64,000 nt of DNA from Ignavibacteriales bacterium (GTDB lineage Bacteria > Bacteroidota > Ignavibacteria > Ignavibacteriales > Ignavibacteriaceae): contig JADJIA010000003.1 of assembly GCA_016707285.1 (NCBI GenBank), positions 124,001 to 188,000 on the forward strand, written 5' to 3'. Under the pieces are notes generated by a model, which made no database searches, had not been told where the DNA came from, and was given only the letters and a program-made list of their open reading frames with translations. Of this stretch, positions 27,559 to 37,003 are shown one piece after another. The position numbers were made by a program, and so were the translations under genes. Every line of letters begins with the position of its first letter. The first letter of the stretch is position 1.

Positions 27559-27589
27559 TTGCGTAAAAAGCGTTGCGTAAATTACGCAA
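27559..27589 (-). promoter_or_regulatory. Palindromic operator with an extra half-site upstream of the ATPase gene
   Basis: A perfect 17-base inverted repeat, TTGCGTAA-A-TTACGCAA, occupies 27573-27589, and a third half-site TTGCGTAA lies at 27559-27566, 14 bases away. It is 15-45 bases upstream of the ATPase start, the right place for a dimeric repressor. No copy was noticed elsewhere in the window. Confidence 0.65.
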
Positions 27590-27695
27590 TTTTTGATAAG
27601 TTGTCAAGTGTTATTCGACTGTTGTAAAAGACAATATCTTTTCTCCTCTCAAATTGTACCACCTCTTATTCTGAAAGTGACTGCTGAAAAATAGT

Positions 27696-27703
27696 TATAT
27701 TTG
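27696..27703 (+). promoter_or_regulatory. Promoter -7 element for the dprE1-like gene
   Basis: TATATTTG, matching TAnnTTTG, lies 45 bases before the start codon at 27748. The -33 partner is poor. Confidence 0.4.
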
Positions 27704-27747
27704 CTATTGTTCAAATTGACTTTCAGAGTTAGGATTTTAACAGACAG

Positions 27748-29073
27748 ATGAGTAAACAAAAAATCAGCAACTGGGGTGGCTACCCTGTTGTAGAGTCAGA
27801 AATTATTAAAATGAATCATCCCGGGACATTCTCCGGCAAGAGAGGAGATACTATTGCCCGGGGACTTGGCAGATCATACGGCGACAGCTCACTTGCAGAG
27901 ACAATTGTTGATGTTACAGGAATTGACAGATTCCTGGCTTTTGATGATGAGACAGGTGTGCTCAGGTGTGAAGCCGGTGTTTCTTTTGCAACAATTCTTG
28001 AGTTTTTTGTACCCAAGGGGTGGTTTCTTCCCGTTACGCCCGGAACAAAGTTTATAACGGTTGGGGGTGCTATTGCCTCTGATGTTCATGGCAAAAATCA
28101 TCATAAAGAGGTATGTTTTGGCAATTGGGTGAGTGAGATGAAAATTCTTCTTGCATCAGGTGAAACAGTTTTGTGCTCTCCCACTGAAAAAAGTGATCTC
28201 TTTTATGCCACGATTGGTGGAATGGGGCTTACCGGGATAATTCTTGAAGCTGAGTTCGCATTAAAAAAGATAGAAACCTCTTTCATCAAGCAGGAAGCCC
28301 TTCCGGCTGAGAATCTTGATACAGTGATGAGATTATTTGATGAATCAAAAGAATTTACCTATTCCGTTGCGTGGATCGACTGTCTTGCCAAGGGGAAAAA
28401 CCTTGGGAAATCGATACTTTTCAGGGGTGAACACGCCAACTTAATCGATATTAAAGATACGCCCTTTGCAAACACTCCACTTTTTTATCACAACAAGGGG
28501 ATGCTTGGTGTGCCTTTCAATTTCCCTTCGGGATCACTAAATTCCCTCACAATCAAGTTGTTCAACGGTTTTTATTACATGATGAACAAGATGAAAGGGA
28601 GCGGAATAACTCATCTTGATCCATTCTTTTATCCACTTGATGCCATCGCAAACTGGAACAGAATTTATGGTAAAAAGGGATTTCTTCAATATCAGTTTGT
28701 TCTTCCCTTGTCGAACAGTCGGGATGGAATGAGAGAAGTTTTGCAGGCAATAGCTGTTGAGGGAAGAGGTTCATTTCTTGCAGTATTAAAACTTTTTGGC
28801 AAACAGGAATCGATGATTTCGTTCCCTCAAGAGGGTTACACACTTGCACTCGATTTCCCGATTATGCCCGGATTATTAAAATTCCTCACAAAACTTGATG
28901 AAATAGTTCTGAAACATGGTGGAAGGTTTTATTTTACCAAGGATTCAAGACTTGATCCTGATACATTTAAGAAGGGATATCCGAGACTTGCAGAGTTCCT
29001 TGAAATTAAGAAAAAGTATGACCCTGACGGAGTTTTTTCATCACGGCAATCAAAAAGGCTGGAACTGACATGA
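27748..29073 (+). CDS. FAD-linked oxidoreductase, DprE1-like
   Basis: A 441-residue flavoprotein of the decaprenylphosphoryl-ribose 2'-oxidase type. The FAD-binding segments R-G-L-G-R-S-Y-G-D-S-S and V-H-G-K-N-H-H are present, and the C-terminal half keeps Q-Y-Q-F-V-L-P, T-K-D-S-R and Y-P-R-L. In mycobacteria DprE1 oxidises decaprenyl-phospho-ribose at C2', and its partner DprE2 reduces the ketone to give arabinose. Here the next gene, overlapping by four bases, is a matching short-chain reductase, so the pair probably epimerises a polyprenyl-linked pentose (inference). At the position of the mycobacterial active-site cysteine 387 there is alanine (about residue 367, in T-L-A-L-D-F-P). It lies upstream of an O-antigen cluster. 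Confidence 0.85.
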   Translation: MSKQKISNWGGYPVVESEIIKMNHPGTFSGKRGDTIARGLGRSYGDSSLAETIVDVTGIDRFLAFDDETGVLRCEAGVSFATILEFFVPKGWFLPVTPGTKFITVGGAIASDVHGKNHHKEVCFGNWVSEMKILLASGETVLCSPTEKSDLFYATIGGMGLTGIILEAEFALKKIETSFIKQEALPAENLDTVMRLFDESKEFTYSVAWIDCLAKGKNLGKSILFRGEHANLIDIKDTPFANTPLFYHNKGMLGVPFNFPSGSLNSLTIKLFNGFYYMMNKMKGSGITHLDPFFYPLDAIANWNRIYGKKGFLQYQFVLPLSNSRDGMREVLQAIAVEGRGSFLAVLKLFGKQESMISFPQEGYTLALDFPIMPGLLKFLTKLDEIVLKHGGRFYFTKDSRLDPDTFKKGYPRLAEFLEIKKKYDPDGVFSSRQSKRLELT

Positions 29074-29801
29074 AAAATTGTTTAATAATCGGAGCAGGAA
29101 GTGATGTGGCAAAGGCTCTCGCTGTAGAGTTTGCAAAAGAGGGTTTTAACCTTCAACTTGCCGGAAGGAATGTGGAAGATATCGGGAAAACTGCCGCTGA
29201 TTTACAAATCCGCTACGGGATAAAAGTGGAAACTTTGTATCTGGATGTGTTAAAGTTTGACACCCATCCTGATTTTTTTAATAACCTGAATCCAAAACCG
29301 GAAGTCGTAGTGGCTGCTGCAGGACTTCTGGGTGACCAAAAGGTTACAGAGAGGGACCAGTCGGCAACCCTCAGAGTGATTAACACAAATTTTACAGGAA
29401 TTGTCAGTTTATTAAATGAATTTGCAAACTATTTTGAGAATCAGGGCAGTGGTTCGATAATTGGAATTTCAAGCGTTGCCGGTGACCGGGGGAGGATGAA
29501 AAACTACATTTATGGAGCAGCCAAGGCAGGATTTACCGCATACCTTTCGGGTCTCAGACAGCGTCTTTCAAGAAAGGGAGTGGAAGTTCTCTCCGTGCAA
29601 CCCGGATTCATAAACACTAAAATGCTTCAGGGAGTCGAAACCCCAAAACCGCTTACCGCAGAACCCGAGCAAGTTGCAAAAATGATTTACAATGGATTCA
29701 GATCAAAAAAACATGTGATCTACACCCCAGGTTATTGGCGGGTAATAATGTTTATAGTCAGGTCTATTCCCGAGAGAATATTTGTGAAGCTTGATTTGTA
29801 A
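29070..29801 (+). CDS. Short-chain dehydrogenase, DprE2-like
   Basis: A 243-residue SDR with the cofactor motif G-A-G-S-D-V-A-K-A near the N-terminus, a serine in G-I-S-S-V-A-G, and the active-site Y-G-A-A-K (Y-I-Y-G-A-A-K-A-G). The ATG overlaps the stop of the DprE1-like gene (ATGA), which implies coupled translation. The C-terminus has a hydrophobic stretch (I-M-F-I-V-R-S-I-P) that could hold it at the membrane, near a lipid-linked substrate. It is the probable reductive half of a 2'-epimerase pair; other sugar-ketone substrates remain possible. Confidence 0.82.
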   Translation: MKNCLIIGAGSDVAKALAVEFAKEGFNLQLAGRNVEDIGKTAADLQIRYGIKVETLYLDVLKFDTHPDFFNNLNPKPEVVVAAAGLLGDQKVTERDQSATLRVINTNFTGIVSLLNEFANYFENQGSGSIIGISSVAGDRGRMKNYIYGAAKAGFTAYLSGLRQRLSRKGVEVLSVQPGFINTKMLQGVETPKPLTAEPEQVAKMIYNGFRSKKHVIYTPGYWRVIMFIVRSIPERIFVKLDL

Positions 29802-29898
29802 ATTACGCAGCAGTTCACCCCTTTGTGTGGCAAATTAATCGCAACAAATCGTTATTTTAAAAGTTTAGTTTATTTGAATAAAGCAAAAGTTAGTGAAA

Positions 29899-31050
29899 AT
29901 GAGAGAGAATTATCTTGTATTTGGCAGTCCCTTAATTGAACAGGATGAGATTAACGAAGTAGTAAGTACTTTGCAATCGGGATGGATCGGAACGGGACCA
30001 AAAGTTGCGCAGTTTGAAGAAGATTTTAAAAATTATGTTGGTGTAAAATACGCAATAGCAGTTGCAAGTTGCACCGCGGGGCTTCATCTGAGCGTAGTCG
30101 CTCTTGGAATCAAAGAGGGGGATGAGGTAATTGTGCCGGCACTAACATTTGCGGCAACAGCCAATGCAGTAATTCATTCGGGTGCCAAACCTGTCTTTGT
30201 TGATGTTGATCGTGAGACGATGACGCTTGATTTTGATGATGTCAGAAGAAAAATTACATCGAGAACAAAGGCGATTATTCCCGTACATTTTGCCGGAAGA
30301 GCAGTTGATATGGACAAACTAAATGAGATTGCAAGTGAGTATGGTATTCATATCATTAATGATGCAGCGCATGCAATAGAGACTGAGTTTATGGGGCAAA
30401 AAATTGGCACTTTCAACGACCTGACAAGTTACAGTTTTTATGTTACCAAAAATCTGACCACTTCTGAAGGAGGTATGATAGTTACCAACAATGAAGCCAT
30501 TGCAAACAGATTAAAAATTTATGCCCTTCACGGGATGAGCAAAGATGCCTGGAAGAGATTTTCGGATGACGGTTACAAACACTATCAAATCGTTTTTCCG
30601 GGATTTAAGTATAACATGACCGATATTCAGGCTTCACTTGGAATCCATCAGCTTCGGAAAGTTGAAAGATTCCATGAGAGAAGGCAACAGATATGGGATG
30701 AATATAACAGAAGACTAAAAGATCTGCCATTAATTCTGCCAACTGCAGCCGATTCCGCTTCGCGTCACGGACTTCATCTCTATATTATTTTGGTGGATGA
30801 TACCAAAACAAAAATAACCAGGGATCAGTTGATAACGGAACTGCACAAAAGAAAGATAGGAACCGGTGTTCATTATCTTGGTCTCAACTGGCATCCATTT
30901 TATCAGCAGGAATTTGGTTACAAAATTGGTGATTTTCCAAATTCCGATTTTATATCAGAAAGAACTCTTTCCATCCCGTTTTCAGCAAAGCTGACAGATG
31001 AGGATGTTAACGATGTGGTAACTGCTTTTGAGGAAATATTTGCCCATTAG
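29899..31050 (+). CDS. DegT/DnrJ/EryC1/StrS-family PLP aminotransferase
   Basis: A 383-residue sugar aminotransferase; the ATG at 29899 is chosen over the GTG two codons earlier. The PLP lysine is in S-F-Y-V-T-K-N-L-T-T-S-E-G-G near residue 184. The conserved T-F-A-A-T-A-N-A and N-D-A-A-H-A-I-E segments (cofactor aspartate) are present. Family members transfer an amino group to a nucleotide-linked keto-sugar for O-antigen or capsule sugars. It is the first gene of the surface polysaccharide cluster, which supports that role; the specific sugar is unknown. Confidence 0.93.
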   Translation: MRENYLVFGSPLIEQDEINEVVSTLQSGWIGTGPKVAQFEEDFKNYVGVKYAIAVASCTAGLHLSVVALGIKEGDEVIVPALTFAATANAVIHSGAKPVFVDVDRETMTLDFDDVRRKITSRTKAIIPVHFAGRAVDMDKLNEIASEYGIHIINDAAHAIETEFMGQKIGTFNDLTSYSFYVTKNLTTSEGGMIVTNNEAIANRLKIYALHGMSKDAWKRFSDDGYKHYQIVFPGFKYNMTDIQASLGIHQLRKVERFHERRQQIWDEYNRRLKDLPLILPTAADSASRHGLHLYIILVDDTKTKITRDQLITELHKRKIGTGVHYLGLNWHPFYQQEFGYKIGDFPNSDFISERTLSIPFSAKLTDEDVNDVVTAFEEIFAH

Positions 31051-31096
31051 TATTAATATCTTATTAAACTGATACAGATTTAAAAAAAGAAATAAA

Positions 31097-32275
31097 ATGG
31101 CTGAAGAAAGAAATATTGAATTGTTGAGTATTTTGGTGATTCTTGTAAAAAGGAAGTGGTTGTTATTCCTCGTCGCTGTGATTTCAGTTGTTGGGGGTTA
31201 CCTTTCAATTTACTTTTTAGTGGATGAAAAATTCGAGTCCACAGCTGTTGTAGTTCCTTACGAATCCGGCAAAAGCGGAGGAATGTCATCGTTACTAAAA
31301 AACATTTCCGGGTTACCCATAGGTGGACTTTCCAATCTTGGGGGCACTACTTCCAGTGATCTGGATTTTTATATGACCCTAATCTATAGTCGAACCAACC
31401 TGATGAAAACAATCGAGAAGTTTGACCTTAAAAAGGAATATAAATACAAATATGAGGTTGAGTTAATCAAATATTTTTCAGAAGATATTTCCGTTGCCAA
31501 CAATGATGATTTATCACTTTCGGTGGCAGTTCGCAATAAAAATCCCAAAAAAGCTGCTGATATTGCCAATTATCTTGTTGACGAATTAAACAAAAAAGTA
31601 GTAGAGATTAATACAAAAAAGACAAAAGAGAATAGAGTATTTATCCAAAAGAGATATGATGAGGTGGTTGTTAACCTGCGTCTTTCTGAAGACTCACTGG
31701 AAAAATTTCAAAAGAAAAATGGAGTATTTGAGGCAGAGCAACAAGTTAAGGCGAGCATCACAGCGTTTGCTGATTTAGAGATGGAACTTGCCAGAAAACA
31801 AGTTGAATTGGAAACTGCAGAGAAAATGCTTGGCGAAAACACTCCATCTGTTAAGAATTTACGCGATGCACTTGAATCTCTTGAAAAGAAGGTAAATTCG
31901 ATTAAATCGGGGAAAACATCCAATTCTGTATTAATTCCAATAGGTGCTTTGCCAACAAAAGCAATTGAGTACTACAGGTTATATAGAGATGTAAAAATAA
32001 ATTCTGAGATGTTACAGTTTCTTTTGCCTCTATATGAGCAGGCAAAATTTGACGAACAAAAAGAAATACCGGTTATATTATCATTGGACCGGGCAACACC
32101 GAATGATAAAAAGGTTTATCCTCCAAGAACTATGTACACTCTGCTTATTGCCGCATTTTCGGTTGGTTTAGTGGCTTTTGGCTTAATTTTTCAGGAACTG
32201 GTAAAAAATTCCAGTGATCCCAAAATAAGGTACATACTCAGAAATATCTTTTCCTTTAAAGAGAAAACAGATTAG
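31097..32275 (+). CDS. Wzz-type polysaccharide chain-length regulator
   Basis: A 392-residue inner-membrane protein with one transmembrane helix near residues 16-38, a long periplasmic coiled-coil-rich domain, and a second helix near residues 348-370. The proline-containing segment before the second helix (K-K-V-Y-P-P-R) is typical of Wzz/GumC-type chain-length determinants. No kinase domain is attached, so it is the O-antigen-type regulator rather than a tyrosine-kinase co-polymerase. It lies directly before the Wzy/WaaL-like gene, four bases apart. Confidence 0.88.
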   Translation: MAEERNIELLSILVILVKRKWLLFLVAVISVVGGYLSIYFLVDEKFESTAVVVPYESGKSGGMSSLLKNISGLPIGGLSNLGGTTSSDLDFYMTLIYSRTNLMKTIEKFDLKKEYKYKYEVELIKYFSEDISVANNDDLSLSVAVRNKNPKKAADIANYLVDELNKKVVEINTKKTKENRVFIQKRYDEVVVNLRLSEDSLEKFQKKNGVFEAEQQVKASITAFADLEMELARKQVELETAEKMLGENTPSVKNLRDALESLEKKVNSIKSGKTSNSVLIPIGALPTKAIEYYRLYRDVKINSEMLQFLLPLYEQAKFDEQKEIPVILSLDRATPNDKKVYPPRTMYTLLIAAFSVGLVAFGLIFQELVKNSSDPKIRYILRNIFSFKEKTD

Positions 32276-32279
32276 AAAT

Positions 32280-33695
32280 TTGCCTCTTTTGAATTTTACA
32301 CGAGAGAAGAACACGAACATCGCGTTCCTTTTATTGGTTATTTTGTTGATAGTGCCCGTTACTTATTTTTTGGATATGTTCGGAAATAAGGCTACAGTTC
32401 AGGCTGTACTTATCGGGCTTCCTGTAATTCTAATTGGTTTAGTCAACTTTAAAGTTGCAATATTCGTTTTTATTACCTCCCTGTTTTTTGATATTTTTCC
32501 GCTTCTCCTGATACACATCGGGATATTATTAATCCCTTACCTTGTTCTGGCGTTTATGCTTACATCCATAGGGTTTAAATTTCAGGACCTGAAAACTCCT
32601 TTTACTTTTGTCATAATTATTTTCGTTTTAAGTTTGCTCCCCTCTCTCCTGAATTCCAGGGCTCTGACCAACAGTATGCTAAACATGCTGATATGGCCAT
32701 CTTTTTTGTTGCTGGTTATTCTGCTTGCAGTTTCACTAAGAGAAATGAAAAAAATTAATTTTGTTACTGCCCTCTATGTAGGAATCGTCACACTTAACTC
32801 TTTTTATTGTATATATCAAGGCATCACCACAGGACGCAGAAGTTTTGGCTTTGCCGGAGTCATGTTTGTTGATATCCTGGGAATATCGATCGTTATAACA
32901 TTTATTTTGTTTATGGTAGCCAAAGGTGAAAAAAAAATATGGTTGGGTACGATCTTCCTGATTCAAATTCTAGCCTCAATATTCACCAAGACACGAAATG
33001 TGTGGATCAACATCCTTCTGGTGCTCCTTCTTTCTTTAATCCATATTATAATAAAATCCGAGTACCTGCAAATAAACAAAAAAAAGATAATTCGCTATGG
33101 TTTAATCTCAATTGGCAGCGTTGCTCTCGTTGGTAGTCTTTTAATCAGTTATTTTGGTGCAGGATTTTTCAGGTTGGAGAACAAACAAGAATTAACTCAG
33201 GAGAGCCTTGAAGTAGGGGATGTCTCCAATTCTTTAGTGACGCGATATTTCATCTGGACAACGGGATATAACGGTTTTTTACAAAACCCTGTTACCGGAA
33301 TTGGAATTTACTCATTTGGGTATTCATCACAATTTTATAACACATTACCCGAAGTCCTTTTTAAAAAATTTGTTGCGGGGCTAACACTCCATCACGGTTA
33401 TTTTGCGATTTTGGTTGAAGCGGGAATTGTTGGATTTACAGGTTTAATGTTTTTCCTCGTTATAATATTTAGACGATCACGAAAGATTTACACTGAAGCA
33501 CAAGGCACAGAATATTTCCTCCCTTCATTTATTGCATTCTGGGTTTTGATTTACATCTATATCTCCTTGTTTTTTTCAGATGCTTGGTATTGGGGTAGAG
33601 GTATTCTCATCTTCGCTTTTGTACTGGGTGTAATCTCGGCGCTTAATCATCTGATTTTGGATGTGAAAAAAGAGGGAAAACCAATTGAGCAGTAA
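32280..33695 (+). CDS. O-antigen ligase/polymerase family membrane protein
   Basis: A 471-residue protein with about twelve hydrophobic segments. The large periplasmic loop ends in N-P-V-T-G-I-G-I-Y-S-F-G followed by L-H-H-G-Y-F-A-I-L-V-E-A-G, the motif region of the WaaL/Wzy (PF04932-like) family, where a conserved His lies beside a glycine-rich turn. The start appears to be TTG at 32280, four bases after wzz; an ATG at 32370 would cut off the first helix. Whether it polymerises repeat units (Wzy) or ligates O-antigen to lipid A-core (WaaL) cannot be decided from sequence. Confidence 0.85.
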   Translation: MPLLNFTREKNTNIAFLLLVILLIVPVTYFLDMFGNKATVQAVLIGLPVILIGLVNFKVAIFVFITSLFFDIFPLLLIHIGILLIPYLVLAFMLTSIGFKFQDLKTPFTFVIIIFVLSLLPSLLNSRALTNSMLNMLIWPSFLLLVILLAVSLREMKKINFVTALYVGIVTLNSFYCIYQGITTGRRSFGFAGVMFVDILGISIVITFILFMVAKGEKKIWLGTIFLIQILASIFTKTRNVWINILLVLLLSLIHIIIKSEYLQINKKKIIRYGLISIGSVALVGSLLISYFGAGFFRLENKQELTQESLEVGDVSNSLVTRYFIWTTGYNGFLQNPVTGIGIYSFGYSSQFYNTLPEVLFKKFVAGLTLHHGYFAILVEAGIVGFTGLMFFLVIIFRRSRKIYTEAQGTEYFLPSFIAFWVLIYIYISLFFSDAWYWGRGILIFAFVLGVISALNHLILDVKKEGKPIEQ

Positions 33696-35150
33696 AAAAG
33701 ACAATATATGGCTGGCAGGTCATTATATTCTTACGATGTTGACTTCATTGCTTGCCCTGAAATTTAATTTAATGAACTTTGGAGCCGAACTCTTTGGGGT
33801 ATGGGTCCTATTATCCTCAATTTGGGGATTAAGCAATGTCCTGGATTTAGGATTTGGAATGGCTTTAATTCGAGCCATATCCAGAGGAAAAAGTAAAAAT
33901 AGTGATCTGAATGTTATCTCCTCAACGGGACTGGTCTTTTTTTTGATTTTTGGTATTTTAATTCTTGCAATTGGTTTCTCTGTTAGTATGATCTATTATG
34001 TTGGTAATCCATCCCTGGTAAACGAAAACATAAAAGAAACTGCTGTTAAAACAAGTTTAATACTTGGCTTGTTTTTTTATGTTAATTACATTTCAACTTG
34101 CTTCCGATCGTTATTTGAGGGACTTGGAGGTTTTGTTTTATACAGTAAAATAGCAATAATCTACTCGTTTTTAACACTTTCGGCGGCACTTCTCTCCTTA
34201 ATATTTGATCTTGATTTTACCGGATTGGCGACTTTTCTCTTAATCGCTGCGATAATTCAGCTGGTGTTGCTTAAGTTTCTTTTAAGGCTTGTTAATCCCG
34301 ATATCAGGACAGGTTTGTTTAACTTTAATTGGAAAATCTTTAAAGAGCTTTTCTCTTTAGTATAAATGTTCAAGGAGCTACAATATTAGGTACAGCAATT
34401 GATCCCGTCCTAAAGTACATAATCGGAACAAATCTGAATGTCTCTTATGTAAGTTATTATGATATTGCAAAGAGGTTCTCGCTTGCTTCTTCAGGCCTTT
34501 TTTCTGCAGCATTTCGAACCATTTATCCCAAAGCGTCAAAACTTGTTCCTGAAGATTATCGAAGTTTTCTGTTTGACGCTTGTCTTCAGCTTTCAAAAAA
34601 AGGGGTAATATTCGCCGGGTTGATATTTATGTTGGCTTCCCCCGTATTCGCTACTATTTTTGTCTATTTTTATAAATCTCCACTTTCTTATAACATCTTT
34701 ATCTTGTTGGCTCTCGCCGAAAGCATTAACCTTGTTGGGTTTTCATACTATACGATGCTTTTGGGAATTGGGGAAGCGAAGTTTTTAACTTTGATTCAAT
34801 TAGTCACTTTAACTGGCGCCACTTTATTTGTTTACTCCGGAATTATTATAACAAACTCATATTATGGATTAGCAGGGTTTGTAATTATTATTGCAATTGC
34901 AAACGGATTGATACTCAAGCACTTAAAAAAGATCGTTGTTTTTTCAACTGTTAATTTTTTAGTTAAAGCCGGTGGTTGGAAATTACTTTTTATCCTCATG
35001 GCGCTAAGTACAGTATTTTATCTAAATCATAGTTTCGGGTTACCAATTTTTGTGGTATCAGGTGTATTGGCAATTTCGTGGTTTTTCCTGTTTTTTGGCG
35101 ACATAAAGGAACTGATCTCAATGGGAAAAAGTCTTATAAAAGGGATTTGA
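33685..35150 (+). pseudogene. Wzx-type polysaccharide flippase, one frameshift
   Basis: Two frames (33685-34365, then a frame running to 35150) form one membrane protein of about 488 residues with the MATE/oligosaccharide-flippase architecture. The N-terminal W-V-L-L-S-S-I-W-G-L-S-N-V-L-D-L-G-F-G and the K-R-F-S-L-A-S after the break are typical. The break lies near 34351: one missing T in the T-run of CTCTTTAG would restore S-L/F-S-I-N-V-Q-G. The start is a TTG that overlaps the end of the ligase gene by eleven bases. Flippases move lipid-linked O-units across the inner membrane, matching its neighbours. It is probably a sequencing slip, as more appear downstream. Confidence 0.8.
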
Positions 35151-35159
35151 GCACTTCAA

Positions 35160-36168
35160 ATGAACAATGAATATCTAATTTCGGCAATTATCTCCCTTTT
35201 TAAAGGGGAAAAGTTTATTAAGAGAAGACTTGAAGACCTCCTTACACAAACACTTGGCAATAAAGTTGAAATTAGCATAATCGACAGCAACTCACCTGAA
35301 AATGAAAAAGCGATAATTGACCTTTTTCTTCCCAACCATCCAAACATCAAATATGTAAGGACTGCAGAAACTGAATCGATGTACGCAGCATGGAACAGAG
35401 GGATTAAGCTGGCAACAGGTAAATACATTACAAATGCCAATGCTGACGACAGACTTGCCGGATTTGCTTTGGAACAGTTATGTGAAGCGTTGGAGAAAGA
35501 TGAAAGTTTGGGACTTGTTTATGGAGATTATTTTATATCCCCCGAAGAAAATGAAGATTTTGAAGCTGCAAAAAGTAAAAACCGGAGAGTAATTGTCTCA
35601 AGGGAGTTTTCCCAAATAAATCTTTTTAACGGATATATGTGTGGACCCCAATCTGTCTGGAGACGGGATATCCACACAAAACATGATATCTGGTTTGATG
35701 GCTCTTTTGACATTGCAGGTGACTATAAATTTGTTTGTGAAGTAAGTAAACGGTACAAGATAAAAAGAGTCCGGCACTTTTGGGGTATATTTTCGCTCCA
35801 AGGCCGACGAGAACAAAGAGTTCCAAAATGTTGGCAGAACACTTCATGAGGCATTCAAAATAAAATATGATTTCGCTAAATTTTTAATACAAAATGATGC
35901 AATCAAAAATGAAACAAGATTTTTAACTTTCCTTGAAAAAATACCATCAAAACCTGTCCTTTTTACATCTTTAATTTGGCGTGTTTTTAAGGTGGAGGAT
36001 TTTGCGTATGAAAGTGTTTATTTATTTGCAGCGATTCTGAATGAACAAAAGGGAGATATTGCAGCTTGCAAAAAGATTATCGATAAATTCCAAAAATTTA
36101 GCAACGCAAAATTGATTTTCAACTTCAATAAATATCTTATAAATCAAGGATTGATAAAAGTTGACTGA
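35160..36168 (+). pseudogene. Glycosyltransferase family 2, one frameshift
   Basis: The frame from 35160 opens with S-A-I-I-S-L-F-K-G-E-K-F-I, a GT-A fold start, and carries the nucleotide-sugar segment N-A-N-A-D-D-R-L (the D-x-D-like metal site) near residue 95. After about 35797 the coding signal moves to another frame, which runs to the TGA at 36166 (N-K-E-F-Q-N-V-G-R-T ... N-Q-G-L-I-K-V-D). Removing one G from the GG at about 35802 gives a continuous protein of about 335 residues. The first gene of an apparent glycosyltransferase pair; its stop overlaps the TTG start of the next one. Confidence 0.78.
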
Positions 36169-37003
36169 AAAATATGGAATTGGAATTGTTACTTACAACA
36201 GAGTCGATTATTTTGAAAATCTGCTTTTGTCACTACCTGATATTAAAAATATAGTGGTTGTTAATGATGGAAATCCTTATCCCGGAATCAATCATGCAAA
36301 AAAAAATATCAAAGTGATTCAACACAAAAGAAACAAAGGTGTTGGCAGATCAAAAAATGATGCCATGTCCTACCTGATAAACAAAGGCTGTGAGCATATT
36401 TTTATTTTGGAAGATGACATTCTTATAAAAGATGGCTCAATATTCGATGACTATATTAGAGCTTCCAAACTTACTGGTTTGCAACATTTTAATTTCGCCT
36501 TTCATGGACCTCTTAACAAGACTGAGAATGGGGAACCTGCCCCCAGGGCTGAAGTCTCATACAATGGTGAAAAAATATTAACTCTCAACCAGCACATCCC
36601 CGGGGCACTTTCCTATTTTACAAAAGGGATACTTGAAAAAACGGGTTTGATTGATGTGATTTATTATAATGCCTGGGAACATGTTGATCTTTCAACCAGA
36701 ATATTTAAACTCCTGGGCTATTCACCTTTCTGGTGGTTTGCTGATATTGCAGGAAGTAATCGAAAGATAAAAGACCAGGATGAAGACCTGAAGGGAAGCA
36801 GCATAAGGAAGAATAATTTCAAATTTATGCTTTATTTCAGAATTTTTTCCAGATATTACCGGCTAAAACATGGACATATTCCTTACCGCACACCTGATGA
36901 AGGAAAGGATAATGTAAGGCTCAAGTTGATTGAATCTTTTAAACTTTACCGACCTGATGATCCTGTGCCGGAGATAAAAATTGAAGAACTGAGACAAATA
37001 TGA
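36161..37003 (+). CDS. Glycosyltransferase with GT-A fold
   Basis: A 280-residue cytoplasmic glycosyltransferase. It opens G-I-G-I-V-T-Y-N-R, has V-V-N-D-G-N near residue 35, and a metal-binding I-L-E-D-D motif near residue 86. The acceptor-side N-A-W-E-H-V-D-L pattern near residue 170 fits a family 2-like enzyme. The start is TTG, overlapping the previous stop; the next gene overlaps by four bases (ATGA), so the three are translationally linked. Donor and acceptor sugars are unknown. Confidence 0.82.
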   Translation: MTEKYGIGIVTYNRVDYFENLLLSLPDIKNIVVVNDGNPYPGINHAKKNIKVIQHKRNKGVGRSKNDAMSYLINKGCEHIFILEDDILIKDGSIFDDYIRASKLTGLQHFNFAFHGPLNKTENGEPAPRAEVSYNGEKILTLNQHIPGALSYFTKGILEKTGLIDVIYYNAWEHVDLSTRIFKLLGYSPFWWFADIAGSNRKIKDQDEDLKGSSIRKNNFKFMLYFRIFSRYYRLKHGHIPYRTPDEGKDNVRLKLIESFKLYRPDDPVPEIKIEELRQI

